Source: Ardenticatenaceae bacterium (GTDB lineage: Bacteria; Chloroflexota; Anaerolineae; Promineifilales; Promineifilaceae). From it: a DNA stretch of 64,000 nucleotides. The stretch covers positions 248,001 to 312,000 of the forward strand of contig JACKBS010000006.1 of assembly GCA_020634435.1 (NCBI GenBank), given 5' to 3'. Both the position numbers and the translations under genes were made by a program. The notes under the pieces are model-generated. The model was not told where the DNA came from and did not search any database. It saw nothing but the letters and a program-made list of their open reading frames with translations. Below are positions 24,768-32,534 of the stretch, one piece after another (the stretch's first letter is position 1; each line of letters starts with the position of its first letter).

Positions 24768-25929
24768 GGAGGGATTCCGCGATGGCGAGGGCTTCTTCGC
24801 CGGTCAGGTCGCCGCCAATCCAGTATTGGATGTCGCCTTCGGACCAGTTGAGCAGCGTACGGCCGTCTTCTGGATCGGTGTACAACATGCCAGCGACGCC
24901 GCGCACGGTGACGCTTTCGCCACCTTCAGCGGGGGCCAGGTTCACGCTGGTGCGGCCCTGGGCGATGGTGAAGGAACGGCCGTTTGGCAAGCCATACCGC
25001 TCGACAATTGCGCCACGCACGTTGGTCGTTTCACGCAGCGTCGCCTCGTCGGGCAGGCTGGTGGGGGAGAGTAGGGCAAAGTCTGGCTCGATGGCTGTGG
25101 CCTCTTCCAAGGCATCTTTGTTTGGCAGTTCGAGGTCGGCGGCATCAATTACCGTCGCGCCATCGGGAATGGTGAAGGTGAAGACGGCATCATCGACGCC
25201 CTGGTTGATTTCCAGGAAGGTCGCCCGGGCTACGCCAGAGCCAAGAGCACTGCCGACGTACTCGATGCCCACCGGCGCACTGTCGCCGTCGCGCAGCCAG
25301 ACGTTGAGCAGGCCGCCAGCGGCGCGCACTTCTTCTGGCATTTGTTCGGGGATGGGGATGAGGCGGATGGTGTTGACGTTGGTGTCGCCAATCACGTCAG
25401 TTCCAGCCCGCTCGGCGGTGAAGTATTCCAACACCTTGGCGACTGCTTCTTCGGGCGTTTGGGGAATATCTTCTTCGTTGAAATCCTCGTGATCAAAATC
25501 GCCTTCGTGGTCAAATTCTTGCCCCGCCATTTCTTCGGCGAGGCGGGCGTATAGCTCTTCAAACTGGCCGGTCAGCACCACGTTTTGCGCCGGGTTCCAC
25601 ACCCAAAACTGGGTGCCGTCGCTCACGGCGATGGTGCCGATGAGGTCCGCTTCGTCGGCCGTTAGCACTTCCACACGGAAGGCGGGTTCACCGTTGGGCC
25701 CGGCGTCCATGCGGCCCCACGCTTCCACGGTGCCGCTCATCGCGTTGTCAGGAATGTCTACCGACACTTCAATGATGGCGTGGCCGTCGGTGATGGTTTG
25801 GCTGGTTTCCAGCGATTGCACCAGCAAATCTTGGGCTGTCGGAATAACAAACGCGCCAATGGCAACGGCCGTTCCGGCCAACACCACCAGCGCCAGTAAA
25901 ATACTCAAAAATCGTTTTCTTGAATTCAT
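24763..25929 (-). CDS. LolA-like exported protein
   Basis: A 388-residue protein with a signal peptide or anchor (residues about 5-28), then a lipoprotein-carrier-like beta domain: ETSQTITDGHAIIEVSVDIP, FRVEVLTADEADLIGTIAVSDGTQFWVWNPAQN, and FTFTIPDGATVIDA, which match the outer-membrane lipoprotein-sorting (LolA/DUF4367) pattern. An acidic His-containing loop (EFDHEGDFDHEDFNEED) is inserted. GGAG lies 9 bases before the ATG. It lies upstream of the MacB-like ABC gene on the same strand, separated by a palindrome; the pair could act on envelope lipids or lipoproteins. Confidence 0.8.
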   Translation of the reverse strand: MNSRKRFLSILLALVVLAGTAVAIGAFVIPTAQDLLVQSLETSQTITDGHAIIEVSVDIPDNAMSGTVEAWGRMDAGPNGEPAFRVEVLTADEADLIGTIAVSDGTQFWVWNPAQNVVLTGQFEELYARLAEEMAGQEFDHEGDFDHEDFNEEDIPQTPEEAVAKVLEYFTAERAGTDVIGDTNVNTIRLIPIPEQMPEEVRAAGGLLNVWLRDGDSAPVGIEYVGSALGSGVARATFLEINQGVDDAVFTFTIPDGATVIDAADLELPNKDALEEATAIEPDFALLSPTSLPDEATLRETTNVRGAIVERYGLPNGRSFTIAQGRTSVNLAPAEGGESVTVRGVAGMLYTDPEDGRTLLNWSEGDIQYWIGGDLTGEEALAIAESLQ

Positions 25930-26083
25930 AACATTTAACTCCGTTAAATCAACTCCCACAGGTCATGGTTTTGTGTAATCATCCGTCTAAACACCATGCT
26001 TGCTTTGATTGTGACATGAAAAATGACGGGTGGAGGTGGGGAAACGGCCGTTCTCATCCGCCACTTAGGAAAAACAACTCGCC

Positions 26084-26136
26084 GTAGCCGCGGATTCTTT
26101 CCGCGCACCGGATACGCGGAAAGAATCCGCGGCTAC
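26084..26136. repeat. 22-bp inverted repeat 'GTAGCCGCGGATTCTTTCCGCG'
   Basis: Perfect arms around a 9-base loop, upstream of the nitroreductase gene. Same family as 17458-17510. Confidence 0.85.
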
Positions 26137-26197
26137 AGGGTTGCCTGTGTGTGTTGCCTGCGTCACAATTGCGGCGAGATTTTTGGAGATTTGCAAC

Positions 26198-26983
26198 ATG
26201 GATGTTTTAGACAGTATCAAACAACATCGCTCCATCCGTGCTTACAAGCCCGACCCCGTGCCGGAGGAGTTGCTGAACGAGATTTTAGCCGCGGGCATTC
26301 GCGCCTCGTCATCGGGCAACATGCAGACCTACTCGATTATTGTGACCCGCGACCGGGCGCTGCGCGAGCGGCTGTACGAGCCGCATATGCAGCAGAGCAT
26401 GGTGCTTGACGCGCCTGTTCTGCTTACCTTCTGTGCCGATTTTCACCGGATGCGTCGCTGGCTGGAGATTAGCAACGCGCCGGACAACTTCGATAACTTC
26501 ATGAGCTTCATGATTGCCACGATTGATGCTGTGCTGGTGTCGCAAAACGTGGCGCTGGCGGCCGAGGCGCGCGGCCTGGGCATTTGCTACATGGGCAGCA
26601 CCCTGGCCAACTGCGACCAAATCGGCGAGATTTTAGAGCTGCCGCCGAACGTGGTGCCGGTGGCTGGTTTCTCGCTGGGCTACCCGGCGGAAGACCCTGC
26701 GCCGCGCGACCGCTTGCCATTAGATGGGCTCGTCCATCAGGAAACGTACCGCGCCTACAGCGATGACGAAATCGCTGAAATTTATGAGGCGCGCAACGTC
26801 AAAGGGTGGGAGCGGTACATGACCTTCCCCCGTTTGCGGCAAATGGTGGAGGAATCCGGCGTGGAAAATTTGGCGCAGATTTACACGGTGGTGAAGTACA
26901 CGCGGGCGTCGCACGAGGCATTTTCGCAGAAAGTGTTAGCCTATCTGCAAGCCCAATCGTTTATGAACAACGGACAAAAGTAA
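26198..26983 (+). CDS. Nitroreductase-family flavoprotein
   Basis: A 261-residue FMN enzyme of the NfsA/Frp-like fold. The N-terminus IKQHRSIRAYKPDPVPEELL and the following RASSSGNMQTYSIIV bind FMN phosphate. GLGICYMGSTLANC and VPVAGFSLGYPAEDP are typical mid-protein blocks. Such enzymes reduce quinones, nitro compounds or flavins with NAD(P)H. I chose the ATG at 26198, with GGAG 9 bases upstream; the longer frame starts in the palindrome. The gene stands alone. Confidence 0.9.
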   Translation: MDVLDSIKQHRSIRAYKPDPVPEELLNEILAAGIRASSSGNMQTYSIIVTRDRALRERLYEPHMQQSMVLDAPVLLTFCADFHRMRRWLEISNAPDNFDNFMSFMIATIDAVLVSQNVALAAEARGLGICYMGSTLANCDQIGEILELPPNVVPVAGFSLGYPAEDPAPRDRLPLDGLVHQETYRAYSDDEIAEIYEARNVKGWERYMTFPRLRQMVEESGVENLAQIYTVVKYTRASHEAFSQKVLAYLQAQSFMNNGQK

Positions 26984-27020
26984 AATCGTAAACTGTTTTG
27001 AAAACAGCCCTGCCCTTTAT

Positions 27021-27090
27021 TTGTCATTTCCGCGCAGGCGGGAATCCATTGTTGACGCGCGGTGGATTCCCGTTTTCACGGGAATGACAA
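27021..27090. repeat. 'TTGTCATTTCCGCGCAGGCGGGAATCC' palindrome (dRS3-like)
   Basis: Composed of two smaller GGGAAT/ATTCCC inverted repeats. It resembles repeats widespread in Proteobacteria, for example neisserial dRS3. A second copy lies at 42021-42091. Confidence 0.75.
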
Positions 27091-27129
27091 TTGTGGGAAA
27101 TTTTGAAGTAGAGCAAATCGTTTGATCAT

Positions 27130-28371
27130 GTGGATTTTTTTGTGCAAGAATTAGCAGCCATTTGGCAGGAAATTGAGGCAACGGCCGTTTCCGCCAACCT
27201 CGACCCCACAAAATTTACTGACACCCATCGGGAAATCGCGACCCAAATTGTCGCTTTCCTGCAAATGCCTTCCCCCAAACCGACGACCACAGAAAAGGGT
27301 ACCAACGGCTGGCGTAAATGGCTGCCGTTGGAGAAAAATGGGAATGGCAAGCCTTCATCCGCGCCCACACCGCCAGCGCCCATCATCATCTGCGGCGAGC
27401 CGGGCACGGGCAAAACCACCTTCCTCAACGTGCTGGACGTGGTGCTGCGCCGCCGGTTCAATTTGCCAGATAACATTCAGCCGGTGATGCACAAAGGTGA
27501 GCACGCGTATCAGGTGACGAAAAGGTTGTTGAACGGCCGTCCCATCAGCCTGCTCTCTGTGAAAAAGTGGGATGATTTGCTGCATTTTTACACCTGGAGC
27601 CGTGAGAAACATGGTCTCGTTGAGGCCGATCGGGCCGCCTTTGTACAGGAGGTTCTGCTGCCGATGCGCCTCATCTTTGCCGATGAGGTGGAGATGACCG
27701 GCTACTCGCCCACGCTGCCCATTTTGGCGCAGCATGGGCTGCTGGTGATTGGCAGCTCCAACCAGAGCCGCTTTGCCCAGCTGGAAGAGCGGCAGGTGCC
27801 GCCCCACACCTACACTTTTACAGGCATTGATTTGCGCGCCGGAACGCCTGCCGAAGCGGTTGTACAGCCCGGTGACTCATCGTGGCCGATTTTTGACCAG
27901 CTGCAAATGCAGCCGGTGCAGCGCTTTGAGCAGCTTGCTTATCAGCAGCATCGTTTGGATGAAGTGCTATTTGTGCGGTTTGATTTTGGAACGGCCGTTC
28001 ACGCCCCTTTGCTAGAAAACGAGTGGGCCACTTTCCTCCAAACATTGCCCCACCAACCAGACGAACCACTCATCTTTTTGCTGGATGATTTTTCGCTGGC
28101 GGCTTTGCGCACCGACTACAACGCCATCATTCGCTTTGTGTCGCTGTTTGATTTGATTGAGCAGCAGGGCATCGGGGTGCTGGTGCGGAACCAGGCTGGC
28201 GGCGCGGAGTTATCCCGCGAGGCGCTGAGCCACATGAAGATTACCATTCATGCGGCGCGGAGTGTGCCAGAGCCAATTAAGGTGAAAACGGCCGTTGGCA
28301 TCGACCGCTGTATTTCCCGCATTGGCCAGGCGGGACACACGGCGCATCGCTTGCTTAGCCAGCCTGTTTGA
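27130..28371 (+). CDS. AFG1/ZapE-like AAA ATPase
   Basis: A 413-residue ATPase with Walker A ICGEPGTGKTTFLN near residues 84-97 and a Walker B-like RLIFADEVEMTGYS. ILAQHGLLVIGSSNQSRF corresponds to the sensor-1 strand of AFG1/ZapE. The C-terminal LDDFSLAALRTDYNAIIRFVSLFDLIEQQGIGVLV fits the same family. ZapE acts in cell division under stress and mitochondrial AFG1 in protein quality control. The start is the GTG at 27130, since an upstream in-frame stop limits the frame. The first 75 residues are poorly conserved. Its 3' end overlaps the converging glycosylase gene by 17 bases. Confidence 0.75.
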   Translation: MDFFVQELAAIWQEIEATAVSANLDPTKFTDTHREIATQIVAFLQMPSPKPTTTEKGTNGWRKWLPLEKNGNGKPSSAPTPPAPIIICGEPGTGKTTFLNVLDVVLRRRFNLPDNIQPVMHKGEHAYQVTKRLLNGRPISLLSVKKWDDLLHFYTWSREKHGLVEADRAAFVQEVLLPMRLIFADEVEMTGYSPTLPILAQHGLLVIGSSNQSRFAQLEERQVPPHTYTFTGIDLRAGTPAEAVVQPGDSSWPIFDQLQMQPVQRFEQLAYQQHRLDEVLFVRFDFGTAVHAPLLENEWATFLQTLPHQPDEPLIFLLDDFSLAALRTDYNAIIRFVSLFDLIEQQGIGVLVRNQAGGAELSREALSHMKITIHAARSVPEPIKVKTAVGIDRCISRIGQAGHTAHRLLSQPV

Positions 28372-29578
28372 GATCGGTCCACATTTCTGGCACAGTGCCC
28401 CATTCAATTTGCTCTGCACCCAAAAATAAGGCGAGGGACGCGATGGCCTGGCCAATTTCGCGCACTGTTTTTTTGTATTTTGGCGCGCCAGGCTCGGCAT
28501 ACACATTCTGGATGTGCAGCGTGTTGGTTTTTCGATCCATTTTGGGATCAATCCGGCCGATGAGCTGATCGCCGTGCAGAATGGGCAGCACGTAGTAGCC
28601 GTACTCCCGCTTGGCGGCGGGTACGTAAATTTCGATACGGAAGAAGAAGTTCCACAATGCCTCGGTGCGGTCTCGGTCGCAGATGAGGTTATCGAAGGGG
28701 GAAAGCAGGGTGGTGCGGGGCTGCCAATCACCTGCCTGGATTTGTTGCAGTAGCGGCAGGTCATCGGCATGCAGATAGTAACCGTTGCCGAGATCGGCCA
28801 CCGTAACAGGGATGAGTATGTCCTCTTTGACGAGTTGCTTGAGAACGGCCGTTAATCCCGGATACATCCCTCGCGTGTAATGCACTTTGATTTGCTTCTC
28901 CGTGGCTGCCCCCAGTGCCCGAATTGCCTTTTGCGCGGCAAAGCGGCACGCTTGTTTAGCCGTCCACTCCTCTTGCGGTAGGTTGTCGGGCCAGAACCCT
29001 TCGGCCAGTCCCCACTTGCGCTGGTTGCCAATCCGTTCCACTGTGAGAATTTCCCCGTTGGTCCACAAATAATCGAGGATGACGCCGACGTAACGGCCGC
29101 TTGACCAGCGCGATTCATAGCGCATGTGGTCTTCCGTTTCGATGTCTCGCGAGAAAAGTGGCCCTTCTTGCCGCAACCGGTCCAGAATGTGGTCCTTGAG
29201 TTCGATGATGCCCGGATGCTCATCGAACCATTTCTGGTACCTGGCTTCGCGCCGTTTGTCATCGCGGCGGTGGCGCATGCCCCAGGCAAACAGGGGATAT
29301 TCCTCAGTGAGCACCATTGAGGCGGCGTGGGCCCAATACTCAAACAGCGCCTTCTCTTCCCAGCGTAATGTTTCTAAGTCGGCTTCATCAAAGTTGCCCA
29401 GACGGCTCCACAGTACCAGCAGATGGGTGCGCTCCACGGCGCGAATCGGGTCTAGCTGCACGCAGCCCAAATCGCGAATGACGTCCAGCATTGGTGGGCG
29501 TTCTGTTTTGGCGAGGTGCTGGCGCGTAATGGCCAAGCGCCGTAAATCTTGCCGAGTGAGGGTGAATTGGGTAGTCAT
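28355..29578 (-). CDS. YcaQ/AlkX-type DNA interstrand-crosslink glycosylase
   Basis: A 407-residue winged-helix protein of the HTH_42 superfamily. The N-terminal LRRLAITRQHLA and LDVIRDLGCVQLDPIRAVERTHLLVLWSRLG carry the catalytic Gln-x-Asp motif (VQLD), typical of the YcaQ rather than the AlkZ branch. EKALFEYWAHAASMV and the C-terminal LLSPFDNLICDRDRTEALWNFFFRIEIYVP are also family text. YcaQ excises alkylated bases and unhooks crosslinks. A TATAAT on the minus strand lies about 25 bases upstream of the ATG. Confidence 0.92.
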   Translation of the reverse strand: MTTQFTLTRQDLRRLAITRQHLAKTERPPMLDVIRDLGCVQLDPIRAVERTHLLVLWSRLGNFDEADLETLRWEEKALFEYWAHAASMVLTEEYPLFAWGMRHRRDDKRREARYQKWFDEHPGIIELKDHILDRLRQEGPLFSRDIETEDHMRYESRWSSGRYVGVILDYLWTNGEILTVERIGNQRKWGLAEGFWPDNLPQEEWTAKQACRFAAQKAIRALGAATEKQIKVHYTRGMYPGLTAVLKQLVKEDILIPVTVADLGNGYYLHADDLPLLQQIQAGDWQPRTTLLSPFDNLICDRDRTEALWNFFFRIEIYVPAAKREYGYYVLPILHGDQLIGRIDPKMDRKTNTLHIQNVYAEPGAPKYKKTVREIGQAIASLALFLGAEQIEWGTVPEMWTDLKQAG

Positions 29579-29699
29579 CGGTTGCTCCTGTTGAAGTCTG
29601 CTGTGATTATACGCGGGGGTGCGGCTTAGAACAAAAGTTCGCAGGGCGAGCGCGGATTTTACGAATGGAACTGAGGCTAAGCAGGTTTTGTACGGCCGT

Positions 29700-30518
29700 T
29701 TAAAGTTCTTCCGGCCATTCGGCGTGGGGGCGCTGGTCGCGGCATATTTCTAGCAGGCGTTCCAGCTTATCATGCCGTTCGCAGTAGAGGATGATTTCCT
29801 GGGCTAGCTCTGGTTTGGTGGCGTTGGGCAGCGCATCTTTGTCGATGCCCAGGTCAAAACAGAGCGTTTCCAATTCGGCTTTGTTGAAGTAGCGCACCAT
29901 GAGTTCGCGCAGGCGGATGCGATTTTGTAGGAGGGTGTCGGCCTGTTCGTCTTCGAGAACGGCCGTATAAAATTCGGCCACGGCTTGCTTGCGGGTGGAG
30001 ATGGTGTTGCGCTGTTCGATGCTCATCTCGGCCAGGGTGCGTTCATGGCCCGTGGGGATGAAGATAGCGTCCCAGCCAAAAATGGGCTGCCCGGCTGGTT
30101 TGGCGGCGATGGTGCCGCTGAGCTGGCCGGTGAACACGGCCACACGGCCGTCTGGGGAATGATAGGCCAGTTTGGTAACGGCCGTTGCCGTACGGTCCTC
30201 AAACGGTTGCAGCATCTTGCAGATGCCCTCCACGCCCACACCGTCAATAAACAGCCCGGCCACGTTGCCCGGCAGGTTGCGCCAGGCGCGGATCATCAGG
30301 TTGGTTTGCTCCACTAAAAAGGGGAGGTACGGCAACATCGGCCGTATGGCCATCACCTTGCGCCGCAGCAGAATGTCGATGTCTGTGGTGACCACATCTT
30401 CCACGTTGTAGCGATACCAGATCAGATTGGCCAGCTTGCCGAGCAAAAACTGGTAATCGTTAAATTTGTTTTCTGAGGCGGTTACAAAATAGAGGCGGTC
30501 AATGCGTTCTCTTGCCAT
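29700..30518 (-). CDS. ITPase (Ham1/RdgB)-like domain fused to a C-terminal EAD
   Basis: A 272-residue two-domain protein. Residues 9-185 align with eukaryote-type inosine triphosphatase: LYFVTASENKF, LPFLVEQTNL, PFEDRTATAV, FTGQLSGTIAA, FGWDAIFIPTGHERTLAEMSIEQRN and ISTRKQA. Two active-site positions differ: the Asp of VED is Gln (71) and the His of SHR is Thr (175), so it may bind rather than hydrolyse noncanonical NTPs. Residues 201-265 are an EAD (LRELMVRYFNKAELETLCFDLGID), like that of the 7601-8386 protein. The start at 30518 has GGAAG upstream. A nucleotide sensor in a conflict system is inferred. Confidence 0.8.
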   Translation of the reverse strand: MARERIDRLYFVTASENKFNDYQFLLGKLANLIWYRYNVEDVVTTDIDILLRRKVMAIRPMLPYLPFLVEQTNLMIRAWRNLPGNVAGLFIDGVGVEGICKMLQPFEDRTATAVTKLAYHSPDGRVAVFTGQLSGTIAAKPAGQPIFGWDAIFIPTGHERTLAEMSIEQRNTISTRKQAVAEFYTAVLEDEQADTLLQNRIRLRELMVRYFNKAELETLCFDLGIDKDALPNATKPELAQEIILYCERHDKLERLLEICRDQRPHAEWPEEL

Positions 30519-30610
30519 TTGGGGACTTCCATTAAAGTTTTTTTGCATTATGATAAACAAGTTGCGCCAAATTTGGAACATAGAATGTGGTTGAGTTTTA
30601 CACGGGAAAA

Positions 30611-31846
30611 ATGAAAAAACAAAACTCTCCAATCCCAAAAAAACTGGTTTATCTCCCAATCCTTGCACTTATTATTGCTCTGGTTCTGATCTGGCCTAAA
30701 GAATTGCAGCAACCGCTTTACCTGTTGTGTTTAGAGGATGATAACCGCGAAGGACAAGCAATTTTTCAGTACGATGCAGCCAGAGATGCCTGGACACGGC
30801 TTTTTAATGGCAGAAGCTTCACGCAACTTTTTTCCACACCTGACGACAGTGGGCTTGTATTGACAGAAAACCTTGGCCAGGGCAAACAAACCATTTTATG
30901 GCGACTTGGGCAGGAGGAACTGTTCCTTTTTGATGAATCGAAATCTACGGCAGGGGAAATGAGCCCGGACGGCCGTATACTCGTCCTAGATACGGTGCTG
31001 TCCAATCGCACAGAACTTCTCCTCATGAACAGCTGTCAAGAAACGGGCTGCCAAACGACTACCATTCCGGGTCATCCTGTTTGGTCGCCGAATGGCATGC
31101 GCACCCTCATAGAATCTGACCAGAGCGTTTGGATAAATCCAGCCAGCCCATTACGGGTAGAATCACGCCCTGGTATTTACCTGGGAGATGAGATAGGTGT
31201 CGCCGAATCCCTCCTATTTCAGAAATCTCAACAAAGTCCCACCTGGCTCACAAACACCACCTTCATTTATCACGATATAGACTTTGACAAACTTCTGGGC
31301 TTAAACGATGTGCTCTATAGGGCAAGCATCGATGGTTCCAATCAAAAAGTTGCCGATGTTGAAAACTTCTGGGATATGGATTCTGATCTGAATTTATACA
31401 ACTATTTCTTGATTTCGGAAGTTTTCCCAAACAAACTGAACGAAAATGAAATCTTTGTAGCTCTAACAGCCTTTGGCATTGAAGGGGAAGACAGTCACCG
31501 CATCGTTTCGTTTAATCTGGAAAATCAAGAAAGTAGAACCTTATTGGAAAGCAGCAGTTACATACTTTCAGAGGTTTCAGCGGATGGTCACTGGTTTTCT
31601 GGCTTAACAAGGGTTTCAGATCAGACAAACCAACTGGCGGTGGTCTCATTTCAGGACAAAGACGTACAAATTTTTGAATTGGGCACTATTTTTTCAACCG
31701 ATCAGGATTGGTCAATAAATGGAGAAACCATAATCGTCTTGAGCAAGGAAGCTTTTTTTCTTATAAAGCCATCTGCTAATCAGATTAGGGTTCATCACTA
31801 TCCAGAGAATATCAATTTCTGCAACAGTGCGGTTTGGGGACCATAA
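30611..31846 (+). CDS. Membrane-anchored beta-propeller-like protein, AT-rich gene
   Basis: A 411-residue protein with an N-terminal membrane anchor (KLVYLPILALIIALVLIWP) and an extracytoplasmic part with TolB/WD40-like repeats (MSPDGRILVLDT, HPVWSPNGMRTLIES, VSADGHWFSGLT, DWSINGETIIVLS). I cannot name a family. Its DNA is clearly more AT-rich and less repeat-laden than its neighbours, with only one ACGGCCGT, which suggests transfer. GGGAAAA precedes the ATG at 30611. It diverges from the ITPase-EAD gene, and promoter sequences probably lie in the short AT-rich gap. Confidence 0.7.
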   Translation: MKKQNSPIPKKLVYLPILALIIALVLIWPKELQQPLYLLCLEDDNREGQAIFQYDAARDAWTRLFNGRSFTQLFSTPDDSGLVLTENLGQGKQTILWRLGQEELFLFDESKSTAGEMSPDGRILVLDTVLSNRTELLLMNSCQETGCQTTTIPGHPVWSPNGMRTLIESDQSVWINPASPLRVESRPGIYLGDEIGVAESLLFQKSQQSPTWLTNTTFIYHDIDFDKLLGLNDVLYRASIDGSNQKVADVENFWDMDSDLNLYNYFLISEVFPNKLNENEIFVALTAFGIEGEDSHRIVSFNLENQESRTLLESSSYILSEVSADGHWFSGLTRVSDQTNQLAVVSFQDKDVQIFELGTIFSTDQDWSINGETIIVLSKEAFFLIKPSANQIRVHHYPENINFCNSAVWGP

Positions 31847-31854
31847 ACAATTCC

Positions 31855-32013
31855 TTATCAGGGTGTGGATAACGCGGGTCGCCCGGCGTTGCTGAGAATC
31901 AAGATCGGGTCGCCGCCGCTGGTGGGCATCTGCATGATGTAGCGCTGGGTGGTTTTGTCGTTTTTGACGGCGATTTGGATTGCTTGCGGGTGCCGACGAG
32001 GACGACGAGCTAT
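31855..32013 (-). pseudogene. Duplicated, decayed recD2 3' fragment
   Basis: About 75 bases (31953-32013) closely match the end of recD2 (32561-32640), including GCGCTGGGTGGTTTTGTCGT. Translated with one base restored it reads LVVLVGTRK-AIQIAVKNDKTTQRY, against the recD2 text LVVLVGTRKAIRIAVQNDKTTQRH, then diverges into MQMPTSGGDPILILSNAGRP before a stop. It is a remnant of a recD2-like gene end on the far side of the toxin-antitoxin pair. Confidence 0.7.
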
Positions 32014-32267
32014 TTATAAACTTCCCGCCGATGTTTTATCAGGCGAATGACAATCAAATTCTGTTCGTCTTCAAGTGTGTACAAGACGCGATAGTCCCCG
32101 ACACGGAGTTTATAGACGCCTTGAAACTGCCCGGTAAGTGGTTCAGGCGTTATTGTGCCAACATTCTCGACAAGCCAGCGAATCTTTTTGAGAATACGTT
32201 GGGCAATTTGCTTGTCTAATTTGGCTAGATTTTCTTCAGCTTGGGACGTAAAAACAACTGGCGGCAC
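32010..32267 (-). CDS. RelE/ParE-family toxin
   Basis: An 85-residue type II toxin. It has the family's N-terminal VVFTSQAEENLAKLDKQIAQRILKKIRWL helices, then LTGQFQGVYKLRVGDYRVLYTL and a C-terminal IRLIKHRREVY. RelE proteins cleave mRNA on the ribosome and ParE proteins poison gyrase; this one, with RVGDYRVLY and HRREVY, looks RelE-like. It starts two bases after the antitoxin stop, the usual antitoxin-first order. Its last codons touch the recD2 fragment. Confidence 0.92.
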   Translation of the reverse strand: MPPVVFTSQAEENLAKLDKQIAQRILKKIRWLVENVGTITPEPLTGQFQGVYKLRVGDYRVLYTLEDEQNLIVIRLIKHRREVYK

Positions 32268-32269
32268 GT

Positions 32270-32488
32270 TTACCAGTCCAATCCTAATTTATCGGCAACG
32301 GTTTGAGCCGTCTTGTATTGCGCTTTTGGCTCTTTAAGGGTGGCAAGCAGTTCGCTGCTTAGTTCTTCACGCAAGACCAATCCTTCATCGGGATCGCTCA
32401 GTAATTCTGCCAAAGTTTGGGCAACCGTTTCGCGAATGACGCTTCTAAATTCATCAACTGTCAGATCGGCAACTTTTGTATTATCCAT
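32270..32488 (-). CDS. Type II antitoxin partner of RelE
   Basis: A 72-residue acidic protein (VADLTVDEFRSVIRETVAQTLAELLSDPDEGL) of the short DUF2281/RelB-like antitoxin sort that often precedes RelE-type toxins. The N-terminal part should dimerise and bind the operator, and the C-terminal helix should mask the toxin. The next 46 bases separate its start from the recD2 stop, and the operator probably lies there. Confidence 0.85.
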   Translation of the reverse strand: MDNTKVADLTVDEFRSVIRETVAQTLAELLSDPDEGLVLREELSSELLATLKEPKAQYKTAQTVADKLGLDW

Positions 32489-32534
32489 TGCTTTTGCTCC
32501 ATCAATCTCATCGAAAACAGTATACCACTTTTCG

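Noticed and set aside
24329..25492. 387-codon plus-strand frame across the ABC and LolA-like genes
   Set aside because: Ser/Arg-rich shadow translation spanning two real genes and a palindrome.
32010..32219. Plus-strand frame opposite the RelE toxin
   Set aside because: The minus-strand RelE and antitoxin pair is unmistakable, so this is a shadow.
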